DNA of 15,889 nucleotides, taken from assembly GCA_034376725.1 (NCBI GenBank), contig JAXMJH010000069.1:1-15889 (forward strand), written 5' to 3'. The position numbers were made by a program, and so were the translations under genes. The notes under the pieces were generated by a model that saw nothing but the letters and a program-made list of their open reading frames with translations, was not told the DNA's origin and ran no database searches. The stretch is from UBA11164 sp034376725 (GTDB lineage Bacteria; Pseudomonadota; Gammaproteobacteria; Xanthomonadales; Xanthomonadaceae). This document shows positions 6,168-13,303 of this stretch, piece after piece (within the stretch, counting starts at the first letter, position 1; every line of letters starts with the position of its first letter).

Positions 6168-6941
6168 TCAGCAGTTGCGCGTGCCCAGAATCACCTTGCT
6201 CTGATGCAGTTGCTCCAGCAGCGCCTTGCCTTGCAGCAGGAACTGCGACAGCTCGACATCGCCGACCTCCGAGGCCAGAGCTTCGAGTTGCTGGCGACCG
6301 TTAAGTTCCGCAAATTCCGAAATTCGTTGCAGGAGCCGATAGGCAAGCGGGCTGATCTCCGAAAAGCGGACTTTCCCGCCCTCGCGACGGACCATCAGGA
6401 AAGTGGGTTGGTCCGGCACGCCCTCCGGTTGAAAAGCGGGCCCGATCCGGTGAACCGGATACCGATAGGCCAGCGGCCAGGCGAGCGGAGACAGTGCCAG
6501 GCAGCCATCGAGCAGATCGCCAGTGGGGTCGATGTCGTCCAAGTCTGCCGCAGCCTGCTCGATATCCAGCGCCAGCTCGACCCATTCGTAATGGGCCAAT
6601 TCCAGAAGCCACGGCGCATCGCCTCGCCCTTCGAGCTGCCGCTGCTCGAGAAAGCGCAGGAACTCGCGGGCCAGTTCGGGAAACATCGGGGTCTGAGCGC
6701 GGTGATCGCGAAAGAACGCCCGGATCAGCGTGTGCCACGCATCATGTCCGAGGGTCTTGCGGATGACCGGAAAATTGCCAGCCAGCAGGCCCTCGACATT
6801 GTTGTAGAACAGTTCCCGGTAGATCTTCAGACGACGATCTTCGATACCCGGTGGTGGCGGGTTTGCCCCCGGGTCGCGGATGTGTCTGGACAGGGCGAAC
6901 TGAAGGTCGCGCAGGGTCGGTGGCGTTTCAGCGGCTGGCAC
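6168..6941 (-). CDS. hvfC: HvfC, DUF2063-family RiPP maturation partner
   Basis: A 257-residue protein of the DUF2063 family, which acts with the MNIO enzyme HvfB, probably by recognising and presenting the precursor peptide. The N-terminal domain shows the family signature LRDLQFALSRHIRDP (10-24) and RRLKIYRELFYNNVEGLLA (36-54), then NFPVIRKTLG. The C-terminal part (about 110-257) has HYEWVELALDIE and a helical end. The start is a GTG at 6941-6939, 13 bases inside the end of hvfB (14-base overlap). No other start codon fits the conserved N-terminus, so translational coupling to hvfB is likely. The ribosome binding site is weak, consistent with coupling. Confidence 0.9.
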   Translation of the reverse strand: MPAAETPPTLRDLQFALSRHIRDPGANPPPPGIEDRRLKIYRELFYNNVEGLLAGNFPVIRKTLGHDAWHTLIRAFFRDHRAQTPMFPELAREFLRFLEQRQLEGRGDAPWLLELAHYEWVELALDIEQAAADLDDIDPTGDLLDGCLALSPLAWPLAYRYPVHRIGPAFQPEGVPDQPTFLMVRREGGKVRFSEISPLAYRLLQRISEFAELNGRQQLEALASEVGDVELSQFLLQGKALLEQLHQSKVILGTRNC

Positions 6942-7782
6942 GACGGGCCCCGGGCAATGCGGCCTGCGCCTGCAGGGAGCGAACCTGATCCAGCTCCCCG
7001 ATCAGCTCTTCGAAAGGCGGAAAGTTGAAATCGCGCTCGAGCAGAGTCGGCCGTACGCCAAAACGGGCGTAAGCCTCCGCGAGCAGCGCCCAGACCGAGG
7101 GTTTGACGGCGGCGCCATGGGTGTCGACCTTGAGGTCGTCGGCCTCGTCGTAGTGACCGGCGACATGGATGTAGGCGATGCGCTCACCCGGCATTTGCGC
7201 CAGGAACTCGCTTGCATCGTATCGATGGTTGATGCTGTTGACGATGATGTTGTTCACATCAAGAAGCAGACCGCAGTCGGCCTCGGAAAGTACCGCATTG
7301 ATGAAATCCGCCTCGGCCATCGCCTGGAACGGCGCGGCATAATACGAAACGTTCTCGACCACAAGTTGGCGGCCGAGGATGTCCTGAGCCTGGCGGATTC
7401 GCGCTGCGACGTGATGAACCGCTTCCTCGGTGAATGGGATCGGCATCAGGTCGTAGAGGTGGCCATCATCGGAGCAGTAGCTCAGGTGCTCGCTGTAGAT
7501 CGGCACACGGTGCTGATCGAGAAAGCGGCGAACCTTGGTCAGAAAAGTTTCGTCGAGCGGCTCGGTGCCGCCGATGGACAGCGACAGGCCGTGACAGACA
7601 ATCGGGTGTTTGCTGGACAGTTCCGCGAACGCGTCGCCGAAGCGACCGCCGACGCCAATCCAGTTTTCCGGGGCGCATTCGAGGAAATCGAAGCTGCCGT
7701 CGGGAGCAGATTGCAGCGGACCCAGAAGGGCCCGCCGCAATCCCAGACCCGCAGCGTCCGACTTGAGTGGACGTGGGGTCAT
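6928..7782 (-). CDS. hvfB: HvfB, MNIO (DUF692) multi-iron RiPP maturase
   Basis: A 284-residue TIM-barrel enzyme of the multinuclear non-heme iron-dependent oxidative (MNIO, formerly DUF692) family. Members such as MbnB and HvfB oxidise peptide Cys to oxazolone/thioamide groups. Likely metal ligands and family motifs are visible: H64 in CHGLSLSIGG, E98-H99 in YSEHLSY, E143 in VENVSYY, D175 and N177 in LLLDVNNI, H206 and H210 in IHVAGHYD, D220 and H222 in VDTHG, and E249 in LLERDFNFPP. Length is normal for the family. The ATG at 7782 follows hvfA by 41 bases, with TGAGG upstream. The gene overlaps hvfC by 14 bases. The neighbouring precursor with EGKCG motifs points to the HvfA-type substrate. 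Confidence 0.93.
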   Translation of the reverse strand: MTPRPLKSDAAGLGLRRALLGPLQSAPDGSFDFLECAPENWIGVGGRFGDAFAELSSKHPIVCHGLSLSIGGTEPLDETFLTKVRRFLDQHRVPIYSEHLSYCSDDGHLYDLMPIPFTEEAVHHVAARIRQAQDILGRQLVVENVSYYAAPFQAMAEADFINAVLSEADCGLLLDVNNIIVNSINHRYDASEFLAQMPGERIAYIHVAGHYDEADDLKVDTHGAAVKPSVWALLAEAYARFGVRPTLLERDFNFPPFEELIGELDQVRSLQAQAALPGARRASR

Positions 7783-7823
7783 GACTCAGGCCTCAGGCGA
7801 GAGCGCAAACGCACTGTTCGGGA

Positions 7824-8204
7824 TTAGTGCGAGCCGCCGCACTTGCCCTCACCGCACTTGCCTTCGCCGCCCTTGTCGGCGCCTTCGGCATCGCCGGCGT
7901 CGCCGCCGCACTTGCCTTCGCCGCACTTGCCTTCGCCGGCTTCTTTCTCGGCGTCGCCGCCGCACTTGCCTTCGCCACACTTGCCTTCACCGGCTACTTT
8001 CTCGGCGTCGCCGCCGCCCTTGCCTTCACCGCACTTGCCTTCGGCATCTTTGCCTTCGCCGACTACGCCAGCGATGTGGTTGCCAGCAGACTGCATGTAG
8101 CCCTGGTCGAGGTCGCTCATGGCGAACGCCGACTGGGACAGGGCGAAGGTGCCGACAAAAGCGGCGCCGATGGCCAGCGAAACGGGTTTGATGTTCTTGG
8201 TCAT
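7824..8204 (-). CDS. hvfA: HvfA-type RiPP copper-metallophore precursor
   Basis: A 126-residue secreted precursor. Residues 1-28 are a Sec signal peptide (basic MTKNIK, hydrophobic AIGAAFVGTFAL, likely cut after AFA at position 28). A short linker follows, containing DLDQGYMQSAGNH. Residues 55-126 are four units of two EGKCG motifs, separated by Asp/Ala/Glu-rich spacers. Cysteines are at 58, 76, 81, 94, 99, 117 and 122; position 63, expected to be Cys, is Gly. In the HvfA family the EGKCG cysteines are converted by HvfB/HvfC into oxazolone/thioamide pairs that bind copper; that this occurs here is inferred from family and operon. The ATG at 8204 has a GAGGAG ribosome binding site. hvfB follows by 41 bases. 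No promoter could be assigned with confidence. Confidence 0.92.
   Translation of the reverse strand: MTKNIKPVSLAIGAAFVGTFALSQSAFAMSDLDQGYMQSAGNHIAGVVGEGKDAEGKCGEGKGGGDAEKVAGEGKCGEGKCGGDAEKEAGEGKCGEGKCGGDAGDAEGADKGGEGKCGEGKCGGSH
7827..8042 (-). repeat. Tandem repeats encoding the EGKCG motifs of HvfA
   Basis: Four in-frame units begin at residues 55, 73, 91 and 114 of HvfA. The first two are 18 codons (54 bases) long, the third is expanded to 23 codons in its spacer, and the last ends at the stop codon. The near-identical DNA of the units suggests recent duplication or recombination between repeats. The codon for position 63 is GGC (minus strand of 8016-8018), one base from the TGC used elsewhere. 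Confidence 0.85.
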
Positions 8205-9010
8205 GATTGAAGTCTCCTCGTCAGTTACGGATGCGGGCAGGGAAACCCGCGCTATGAACTGTTCCCTTGACCGACACGATAGGGATGTGGGTCGAAGTGG
8301 AACAGGGGTGACACGACGCAACATTGGCGTGTTCGTCCGAACGGATTGTGCAACGATACCGCACAGGCCCACCAGCAAAGCGTTTCACCGGGAAAAAGCT
8401 TACCGCGACGTTGCGAGCGTAATGTGAAATCCATTAAGCCCCTGTTACATTTCACTGCGGCCATCGGCGGAGTCCTGGACTCAGACAGCCGCTGGTGTCT
8501 GGCCCGGGTGCCCCGACGATTCGGGATGAATCGGCGAATTCCGCTTGGAAGATCGAACGTCATCGTTTCGTGGTTTCCTCGAAGCTTTCCTTCTGCCCTC
8601 TGTGCGCGGGTCTCCAGGTCGACGCTTACCAGCAGACTCGAAGGTCGACACAACCCGACGGGTTCGACCGTGCTGGCGGGCAAAAGTTTCCATGGTTGCT
8701 GGTCCACCGCGCGGTCACCGGGCGCGGGACTCGCTGGGTGCCTGTCTGGCTTCGACGGTCGAGGCGACAGTCGGCTGTGCGAGCGCGAATTCCCGACGCG
8801 CTGTCGGTGCGCGGCGGCGCGAACGGTCGAGTGCGGGCGGGCCTGCGCCGTACAGATGGACGTTGAGCTCGGCCGGCCAAGGCCCGGCAGGCTTCAACGC
8901 TGGAGCAGGCGATTGCGAACCAGCGGTTGCGCGCCTGCATTGCGATTCACCAGCAGCCGATCAGCCGGGCCTGGGCAACCCCGAGGCTCCGTTGAAGTCG
9001 CGACGCGAAC
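8205..9010. other. 806-base region without a convincing gene
   Basis: Several open frames cross this region on both strands, but they are Arg/Ser/Pro-rich, overlap each other, lack good ribosome binding sites and resemble no family I know. The first 250 bases next to hvfA are less GC-rich and must hold its promoter. They include a perfect 7-bp inverted repeat, gtgaaat (8424-8430) and atttcac (8449-8455), with an 18-base spacer. The remainder (about 8460-9010) shows no clear signal. It may be decayed coding sequence or long intergenic DNA. Confidence 0.5.
8233..8250 (-). promoter_or_regulatory. Hairpin in the hvfA 5' leader
   Basis: Arms gcggg (8233-8237) and cccgc (8246-8250) form a perfect 5-bp stem with an eight-base loop, ending about 30 bases before the hvfA ATG and just upstream of its ribosome binding site. 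It overlaps a looser dyad, gggaa (8240-8244) and ttccc (8262-8266). Either could be an mRNA structure or operator, but the signals are short. Confidence 0.25.
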
Positions 9011-10078
9011 TCAGTACTGCACTTGCAGACGAAGCTGCCAGATGTCTGCGTCGCGCCCCGCGTCGTCTTCGGCAACGATGTAAGCGGATTGCACGCGGCT
9101 GTACTTGCCGATCGCCAGCGTGGCACCGAACGTCCAGGTGTCCTGTCCAATATCGCCTGTGACCGGGGCCGGCAGATCGGCGCTACCGAATCGCACGGCG
9201 AGGTCGAGCGGTCCGATACCGCCGTTCGGGGCGCCTGCGGTGAATATCCCGTCCTTGTAGACGCGTGCCGGGCCGAAGACGGTCCAGTTGGCCATCATGT
9301 AGCCGGTTTGCAAGCTCTCGCCATCGCCGGCGCCGGCTCCATCGAGATCGAGGCCCATCCATTCGCCTTGCACCATCCAGCGCGCCATCTGCCAGGCGGC
9401 TTCGATGCCCCAGCGGTTGAGCGTGTCGGCGGCCAGCGAAGGCGTGCGTGCGAACCGCCCGGAGGCCGAGCTGACTTCCGGACGAAGTGAAAAGCTCAGG
9501 TCGTCCCAGCCTTCCTCGTGGCCCAGGGCCAGGCCCAGATGCCATCGACCGTCGGCAGTCTGCCGGGTGGCTGTCGCGCGAGCAGCCACGCCCCAGTCGG
9601 GTCCGACGCTGTGAGTGTTCTTGCCAAAGGCGCTCAGCGCCAACGTATGACGGGTGTCCAGCCGCTGCCACATCAGTCCCAGCCGGCGGTCTGGCGCGGT
9701 CAGCGAGGTGGCGTTGCTTTCAGGCAGCAGGGCACGGCTGTCGGAATCGAGATTCCAGAGGCCGAATGGCTGTTTGAACTGCCCTGCAGTCCAGACTCCA
9801 GTCGTGGACTTCAGGCGCAGCCGAACGTCCTTCCAGCGATCGTCAGCGAAGTCGCGTTCGACGCTGTAGCTGAGTTGTGCGCTCAGATCGCCTTTGAGGC
9901 CGAACCGGATGCGCCGCCACTGCGAGCTGTCGCTGAGGCTGTCGGGACCGGACTCGATCCGCGTCAGGTCGTATTGCGCATACCCGCCCGGGCGCACGTA
10001 GTCCAGAACGTCGGCTTCGGCCGGGCCGGCGCAGAAGAGGGCGACTAGCAGCACGGAAGAAAGGGCGGAATGTGTCAA
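9011..10078 (-). CDS. Phosphate-selective porin, OprO/OprP family
   Basis: An outer-membrane beta-barrel porin of the Porin_O_P type, whose best-known members take up phosphate and polyphosphate. From a TTG start at 10078 the product is 355 residues. The signal peptide is THSALSSVLLVALFCAGPAEA, followed by the mature start DVLDYVRPGGYAQYD. Family-like blocks follow: RRIRFGLKGDL, YSVERDFADD, WTAGQFKQPFGL and LLPESNATSLTAPDRRLGL. The protein ends in the barrel-type C-terminus LRLQVQY. The TTG at 10078 is preferred because AAAGG lies eight bases upstream and it gives a normal signal peptide. An earlier in-frame TTG at 10111 would add a Cys-rich segment and falls inside the putative Pho-box array. 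Phosphate as the substrate is inferred from family and promoter. Confidence 0.82.
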   Translation of the reverse strand: MTHSALSSVLLVALFCAGPAEADVLDYVRPGGYAQYDLTRIESGPDSLSDSSQWRRIRFGLKGDLSAQLSYSVERDFADDRWKDVRLRLKSTTGVWTAGQFKQPFGLWNLDSDSRALLPESNATSLTAPDRRLGLMWQRLDTRHTLALSAFGKNTHSVGPDWGVAARATATRQTADGRWHLGLALGHEEGWDDLSFSLRPEVSSASGRFARTPSLAADTLNRWGIEAAWQMARWMVQGEWMGLDLDGAGAGDGESLQTGYMMANWTVFGPARVYKDGIFTAGAPNGGIGPLDLAVRFGSADLPAPVTGDIGQDTWTFGATLAIGKYSRVQSAYIVAEDDAGRDADIWQLRLQVQY

Positions 10079-10082
10079 GCAC

Positions 10083-10133
10083 GTGACCTTTAAATGACAG
10101 CAACATGGCAAAAATATGCCATTAATATTGCAT
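10083..10133 (-). promoter_or_regulatory. Pho-box-like array upstream of the porin
   Basis: On the minus strand five 7-base half-sites occur at an exact 11-base period: ATGCAAT (10133-10127), ATGGCAT (10122-10116), TTGCCAT (10111-10105), CTGTCAT (10100-10094) and AGGTCAC (10089-10083). All are separated by AT-rich 4-base spacers. The PhoB consensus half-site is CTGTCAT or CTGTCAC with a 4-base A/T spacer; the fourth site is perfect and the others match at four or five positions. The downstream gene is a phosphate-type porin, which fits. The middle also reads as a palindrome (ATGGCA, six bases, TGCCAT), so a different regulator is possible. The -10 element was not located. Confidence 0.5.
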
Positions 10134-10135
10134 AT

Positions 10136-10822
10136 TTATGACACGGCAGCGTCTGGCTCGGGCGTCTTGTCCGCGTGCAGGCATAGGCTTTGTATCGGAC
10201 AGCGCCAGCACTCCGGTCGACGCGCCTTGCAAATGTAGCGCCCGTGCAGAATCAGCCAATGGTGCGCGTCGAGGCGGTAGGCTGCCGGAACGCGTTTCAA
10301 CAGCTGTTGCTCGACTTCGACGACATTCTTGCCGGGAGCGAGTCCGGTCCGGTTCGCGACCCGAAAGATGTGGGTATCGACCGCGATGGTCGGCTCGCCA
10401 AAGGCGGTATTCAGCACCACGTTGGCCGTTTTGCGGCCCACGCCGGGCAGGGCTTCCAGCTGTGCCCGGAGTCGGGGAACCTGGCCACCATGATCATCGA
10501 CCAGCGCCCGGCAGGTGGCGATCACGTTTCGCGCCTTGCTGTTGAACAGGCCGATGCTCGAAATGTGTCGCTTGAGCGCTTCCTCGCCCAGTTCGAGCAT
10601 GGCCTCCGGCGTGCGAGCGAGCGGGAAAAGCCGCCGCGTCGCCTTGTTGACCGACACATCGGTCGCCTGGGCAGACAGGATGACCGCGATCAGCAGCTCG
10701 AACGGCGACTGGTATTCCAGTTCGGTGGTCGGCTTGGGGTTGAGCTCGGCCAGTCGGGCGAAAAGCTCCTCGCGCGCGGCGCGACCCATGCCGCGAATGC
10801 GGCGCGAAGCGGGGCGCGTCAT
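10136..10822 (-). CDS. nth: Endonuclease III (DNA glycosylase/AP lyase)
   Basis: A base-excision repair enzyme that removes oxidised pyrimidines and cleaves AP sites. The product is 228 residues, 17 longer than E. coli Nth, with the extra residues at both ends. The helix-hairpin-helix ALPGVGRKTANVVLNTAFG contains the catalytic K131, and D149 follows in TIAVDTHIFRV (E. coli K120 and D138). The [4Fe-4S] loop has C198, C205, C208 and C214 with the standard CX6CX2CX5C spacing. The start ATG (10822) overlaps the rnfE stop as ATGA; an internal Met12 is a less likely start. As in E. coli, nth is the last gene of the rnf/rsx operon. Confidence 0.96.
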   Translation of the reverse strand: MTRPASRRIRGMGRAAREELFARLAELNPKPTTELEYQSPFELLIAVILSAQATDVSVNKATRRLFPLARTPEAMLELGEEALKRHISSIGLFNSKARNVIATCRALVDDHGGQVPRLRAQLEALPGVGRKTANVVLNTAFGEPTIAVDTHIFRVANRTGLAPGKNVVEVEQQLLKRVPAAYRLDAHHWLILHGRYICKARRPECWRCPIQSLCLHADKTPEPDAAVS

Positions 10823-11508
10823 GCGCCGACGGGACTTGCATCATCGGCGGCAGCTGTGGCCGGCGCTCGCGCGGCCGGTGCGGGCCGCTGCAGCCGGTTG
10901 CGCAAGGCGACCAACAGCGCCAGGCCGATAAAGGCGCCGGGCGGAAGAATGGCCACCAGGAACCCGCGATAATTCTCGATGACGGTGACTTCCAGCGCCG
11001 GGAGGCCGAGCAGATACCCGCTGCCGTCGAACAGACTGCCGGCACCGACCAGCTCGCGCATCGAGCCCAGCAACAGCAATACCCACAGAAACCCCAGTCC
11101 GCTGGCAAACCCGTCGAGCGCGGCCCGGGCCGGGTCGTGCCGTGAAGCAAATGCCTCGGCCCGGCCCATGATGGCGCAGTTGGTCACGATCAGCGGCACG
11201 AAGATCCCCAGCACAACGTAGAGCTCCGGAAGGAATGCACGCATCACCAGTTCGATGCAGGTCACCACGGCGGCGATGATCATCACGAAGGTGGGGATGC
11301 GCACGTCCCGGCCAGTGATCCGGCGGATGCTGGCCACGACGGTGTTGGTTGCGATCAAGGCAATCAAGGTCGCCAGACCCAGCCCGATTGCGTTGACCGC
11401 GTTGTTGCTCACTGCCAACAGCGGACAGAGGCCGAGCAGTTGGACGAGGCCGACATTCCCACTCGACAGGCCATATTCCAGAATGGTTCGCGGCGAAGGC
11501 TCGGTCAT
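10819..11508 (-). CDS. rnfE: Rnf electron transport complex subunit RnfE
   Basis: An integral membrane subunit (229 residues, about six hydrophobic segments) of the Rnf/Rsx complex, which couples electron transfer between ferredoxin and NAD to ion movement. Conserved blocks are GLCPLLAVSNNAVNAIGLG (26-44), RIPTFVMIIA (70-79) and FVPLIVTNCAIMGRAEAFAS (103-122). C28 and C111 are the cysteines expected to ligate the intramembrane [2Fe-2S] cluster shared with RnfA. The Ala/Pro-rich C-terminus (about 205-229) is an unremarkable tail. The ATG overlaps the rnfG stop (ATGA) and the stop overlaps the nth start (ATGA), indicating a coupled operon. Confidence 0.95.
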   Translation of the reverse strand: MTEPSPRTILEYGLSSGNVGLVQLLGLCPLLAVSNNAVNAIGLGLATLIALIATNTVVASIRRITGRDVRIPTFVMIIAAVVTCIELVMRAFLPELYVVLGIFVPLIVTNCAIMGRAEAFASRHDPARAALDGFASGLGFLWVLLLLGSMRELVGAGSLFDGSGYLLGLPALEVTVIENYRGFLVAILPPGAFIGLALLVALRNRLQRPAPAARAPATAAADDASPVGA

Positions 11509-12182
11509 TTCTTGGCTCCAAATTGATCGGGCGCGTCGCCGAAGAACAATGTCTCTCCGGGTGCGGCGGCGAAGAGTTGGTCGCTATTGCGCTCGACGAA
11601 GACCAGGGTCCGGTGGACCGCACGCACCACCGCCCGCGGGGTGATGGTAGCGCCGGCGAACTGGTCGAAGGCGCCGCCATCCTTGCGAACCCGCCATTCA
11701 GCCTCGGGCACCTTGTCGGTCGACAAGCCGGAGAACCGGGTGATCCAGTCGCTTCGCCCGGCCTCGATTCTATCGCCCAGGCCGGGTGTCTCGCGATGGC
11801 CGGTTACCCGAACGCCGGTGATGACACCATCCCGGTCGACACCGATGATGAGGCGGATTTCGCCGCTGTAGCCGTCGGGCGCGATCGAATCCAGGACCAG
11901 TACTGACGGCTGTCCGTTCTGTCGCGCCCTGCGCACCGGTAGCGGTCGATCGCTGCCCAACCAGAACGGAGCGACCACGGCGATGCTGTCGGTGATCGGG
12001 TCGTTGTCGTAACGCTCCTGTGGCAGCACGACCGCGAGCGCTCGAAGCTGCGCCTCCCGCTCGGCCTGGGCGATGCGCTCGGCGGTCAACAGGTCGACGA
12101 CGCTCAGCGTACCCGCAGCCAGAAGGCCGACGGTGGCCAGCAGGCCGGCGCCCTGAAGAATGCGTCGCAGCAAAGGACTCAC
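11505..12182 (-). CDS. rnfG: Rnf electron transport complex subunit RnfG
   Basis: A 225-residue membrane-anchored flavoprotein subunit of the Rnf complex, with one N-terminal membrane helix (about 12-32) and a periplasmic FMN-binding domain. FMN is expected to be attached by a phosphoester bond to T179 in DQFAGATITPRAVV. HRETPGLGDRI (129-139) and SGEIRLIIGVD are further family blocks. The start is the GTG at 12182-12180, which overlaps the rnfD stop by four bases (GTGA). The frame is open farther upstream to 12233 but that part overlaps rnfD. Its own stop overlaps the rnfE ATG. Confidence 0.93.
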   Translation of the reverse strand: MSPLLRRILQGAGLLATVGLLAAGTLSVVDLLTAERIAQAEREAQLRALAVVLPQERYDNDPITDSIAVVAPFWLGSDRPLPVRRARQNGQPSVLVLDSIAPDGYSGEIRLIIGVDRDGVITGVRVTGHRETPGLGDRIEAGRSDWITRFSGLSTDKVPEAEWRVRKDGGAFDQFAGATITPRAVVRAVHRTLVFVERNSDQLFAAAPGETLFFGDAPDQFGAKK

Positions 12183-13222
12183 CGGCGTCTGCCTTCGCCG
12201 TAAATGCGCGGGCGGGTATGCAGGTCGATCCATGGCGCGGCGGCATTCATCAGCAGAATCGCGAAGGCGACGCCGTCAGGATAGGCACCCCAACGGCGAA
12301 CCGACAGCGTGATCAACCCCACCCCGAGGCCGAAGATCAAACGGCCGCGCGGCGTGGTGCAGCCGCTGACCGGATCGGTGGCGATGAAGAATGCCGCCAG
12401 AACCAGCGCTCCCGAAAAGACGTGCTGGAGAGGAAACGGGTGAATGTCCGCGTCGAGCATCCAGAACGGGACGGTGATCAGAACGACGCTGCCCAGCGTG
12501 GCAAACGGAATCTGCCAGGGGATGATGCGCTTCCAGAGCAGAAAAAGCCCGCCCAGCGCGTAAAAATTGGCGATCCACTCCCAGCCACGACCCCCGAAAT
12601 CGCCAAACAGGGGGTTTTCGCGGATTTCCGCCAGCGTCTCGCCCGCGCTGGCCTGGGCACGAATGGTCTCCAGCGGCGTGGCCTGAACCAGGGCATCCCA
12701 TTCCATGCCGGCCGCAGGCGCGCCGAGAAAAATCGCGTACAGACTCGCGCCCAAGCCGGTGTAGGCATCGGAAAACGGGCTGGCCGGGGCAAGCCAGCGA
12801 CTGGCTTCGAGCGGAAACGCGATCAGCACCACGGCATAGCCGACCATGGCGGGATTGAACAGGTTGTAGCCCAGACCGCCATAGAGATGCTTGGCGACTG
12901 CAATCGCGGCGACCATCCCGATCAACGCGATCCACCAGGGCGCCAGCGGCGGCAGGCACAGCGCGAACAGCACGGCGGTGACCGGCGCGCTGAGATCGGA
13001 GATGAACGGTTGCTGGCACTGCCCCCGCAGGCGCAGCATCACCGACTCGATGCCCAGGGCAAAGCCGGTCGCCAGGGCAATCTGGACAAGCACGCCAGGG
13101 CCGAAGAACCAGACATGGGCCGCGATGCCGGGTACCAGCGCCAGCAAGACCAGCGCCATGACCTGCTGAACCGTGCGGGCGGCCGGCAGGTGCGGCGAAG
13201 GCGCAGTGCGAAAAGTGGTCAT
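12179..13222 (-). CDS. rnfD: Rnf electron transport complex subunit RnfD
   Basis: A 347-residue polytopic membrane subunit (E. coli 352) with multiple hydrophobic segments and conserved GYNLFNPAMVGYAVVLIAFP (118-137). It carries a covalently bound FMN; the expected attachment residue is T182 in DALVQATPLE, aligned with E. coli T187. Further family blocks are FFIATDPVSGCTTPRGR near the C-terminus and AYPDGVAFAILLMNAAAPWID. The ATG at 13222 gives the usual N-terminus SPHLPAARTVQQVM. The frame extends upstream to 13273 without support. rnfC ends 81 bases upstream and rnfG overlaps the stop by four bases. Confidence 0.95.
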   Translation of the reverse strand: MTTFRTAPSPHLPAARTVQQVMALVLLALVPGIAAHVWFFGPGVLVQIALATGFALGIESVMLRLRGQCQQPFISDLSAPVTAVLFALCLPPLAPWWIALIGMVAAIAVAKHLYGGLGYNLFNPAMVGYAVVLIAFPLEASRWLAPASPFSDAYTGLGASLYAIFLGAPAAGMEWDALVQATPLETIRAQASAGETLAEIRENPLFGDFGGRGWEWIANFYALGGLFLLWKRIIPWQIPFATLGSVVLITVPFWMLDADIHPFPLQHVFSGALVLAAFFIATDPVSGCTTPRGRLIFGLGVGLITLSVRRWGAYPDGVAFAILLMNAAAPWIDLHTRPRIYGEGRRR

Positions 13223-13303
13223 CGATCCATCGCGGCGGCACAGGCGCCCATTATCCGCCAAGCCTGCCGTCACCGCTGCAAATCACCCATGCCGGCCGCC
13301 GGA

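Noticed and set aside
7824..8204. hvfA repeats as a CRISPR-like or non-coding repeat array
   Set aside because: The repeats are in frame with a signal peptide and ribosome binding site, and encode a known precursor motif; spacing and content do not fit CRISPR.
7827..8210. Plus-strand Ala/Leu/Phe-rich repeat frame opposite hvfA
   Set aside because: It is a hydrophobic-looking repeat produced only by reading the EGKCG repeats in reverse; no ribosome binding site and no independent support.
8346..9083. 245-codon plus-strand frame in the hvfA-porin gap
   Set aside because: It is rich in Arg, Ser and Cys, lacks a ribosome binding site, overlaps the porin gene end and competes with several equally open frames.
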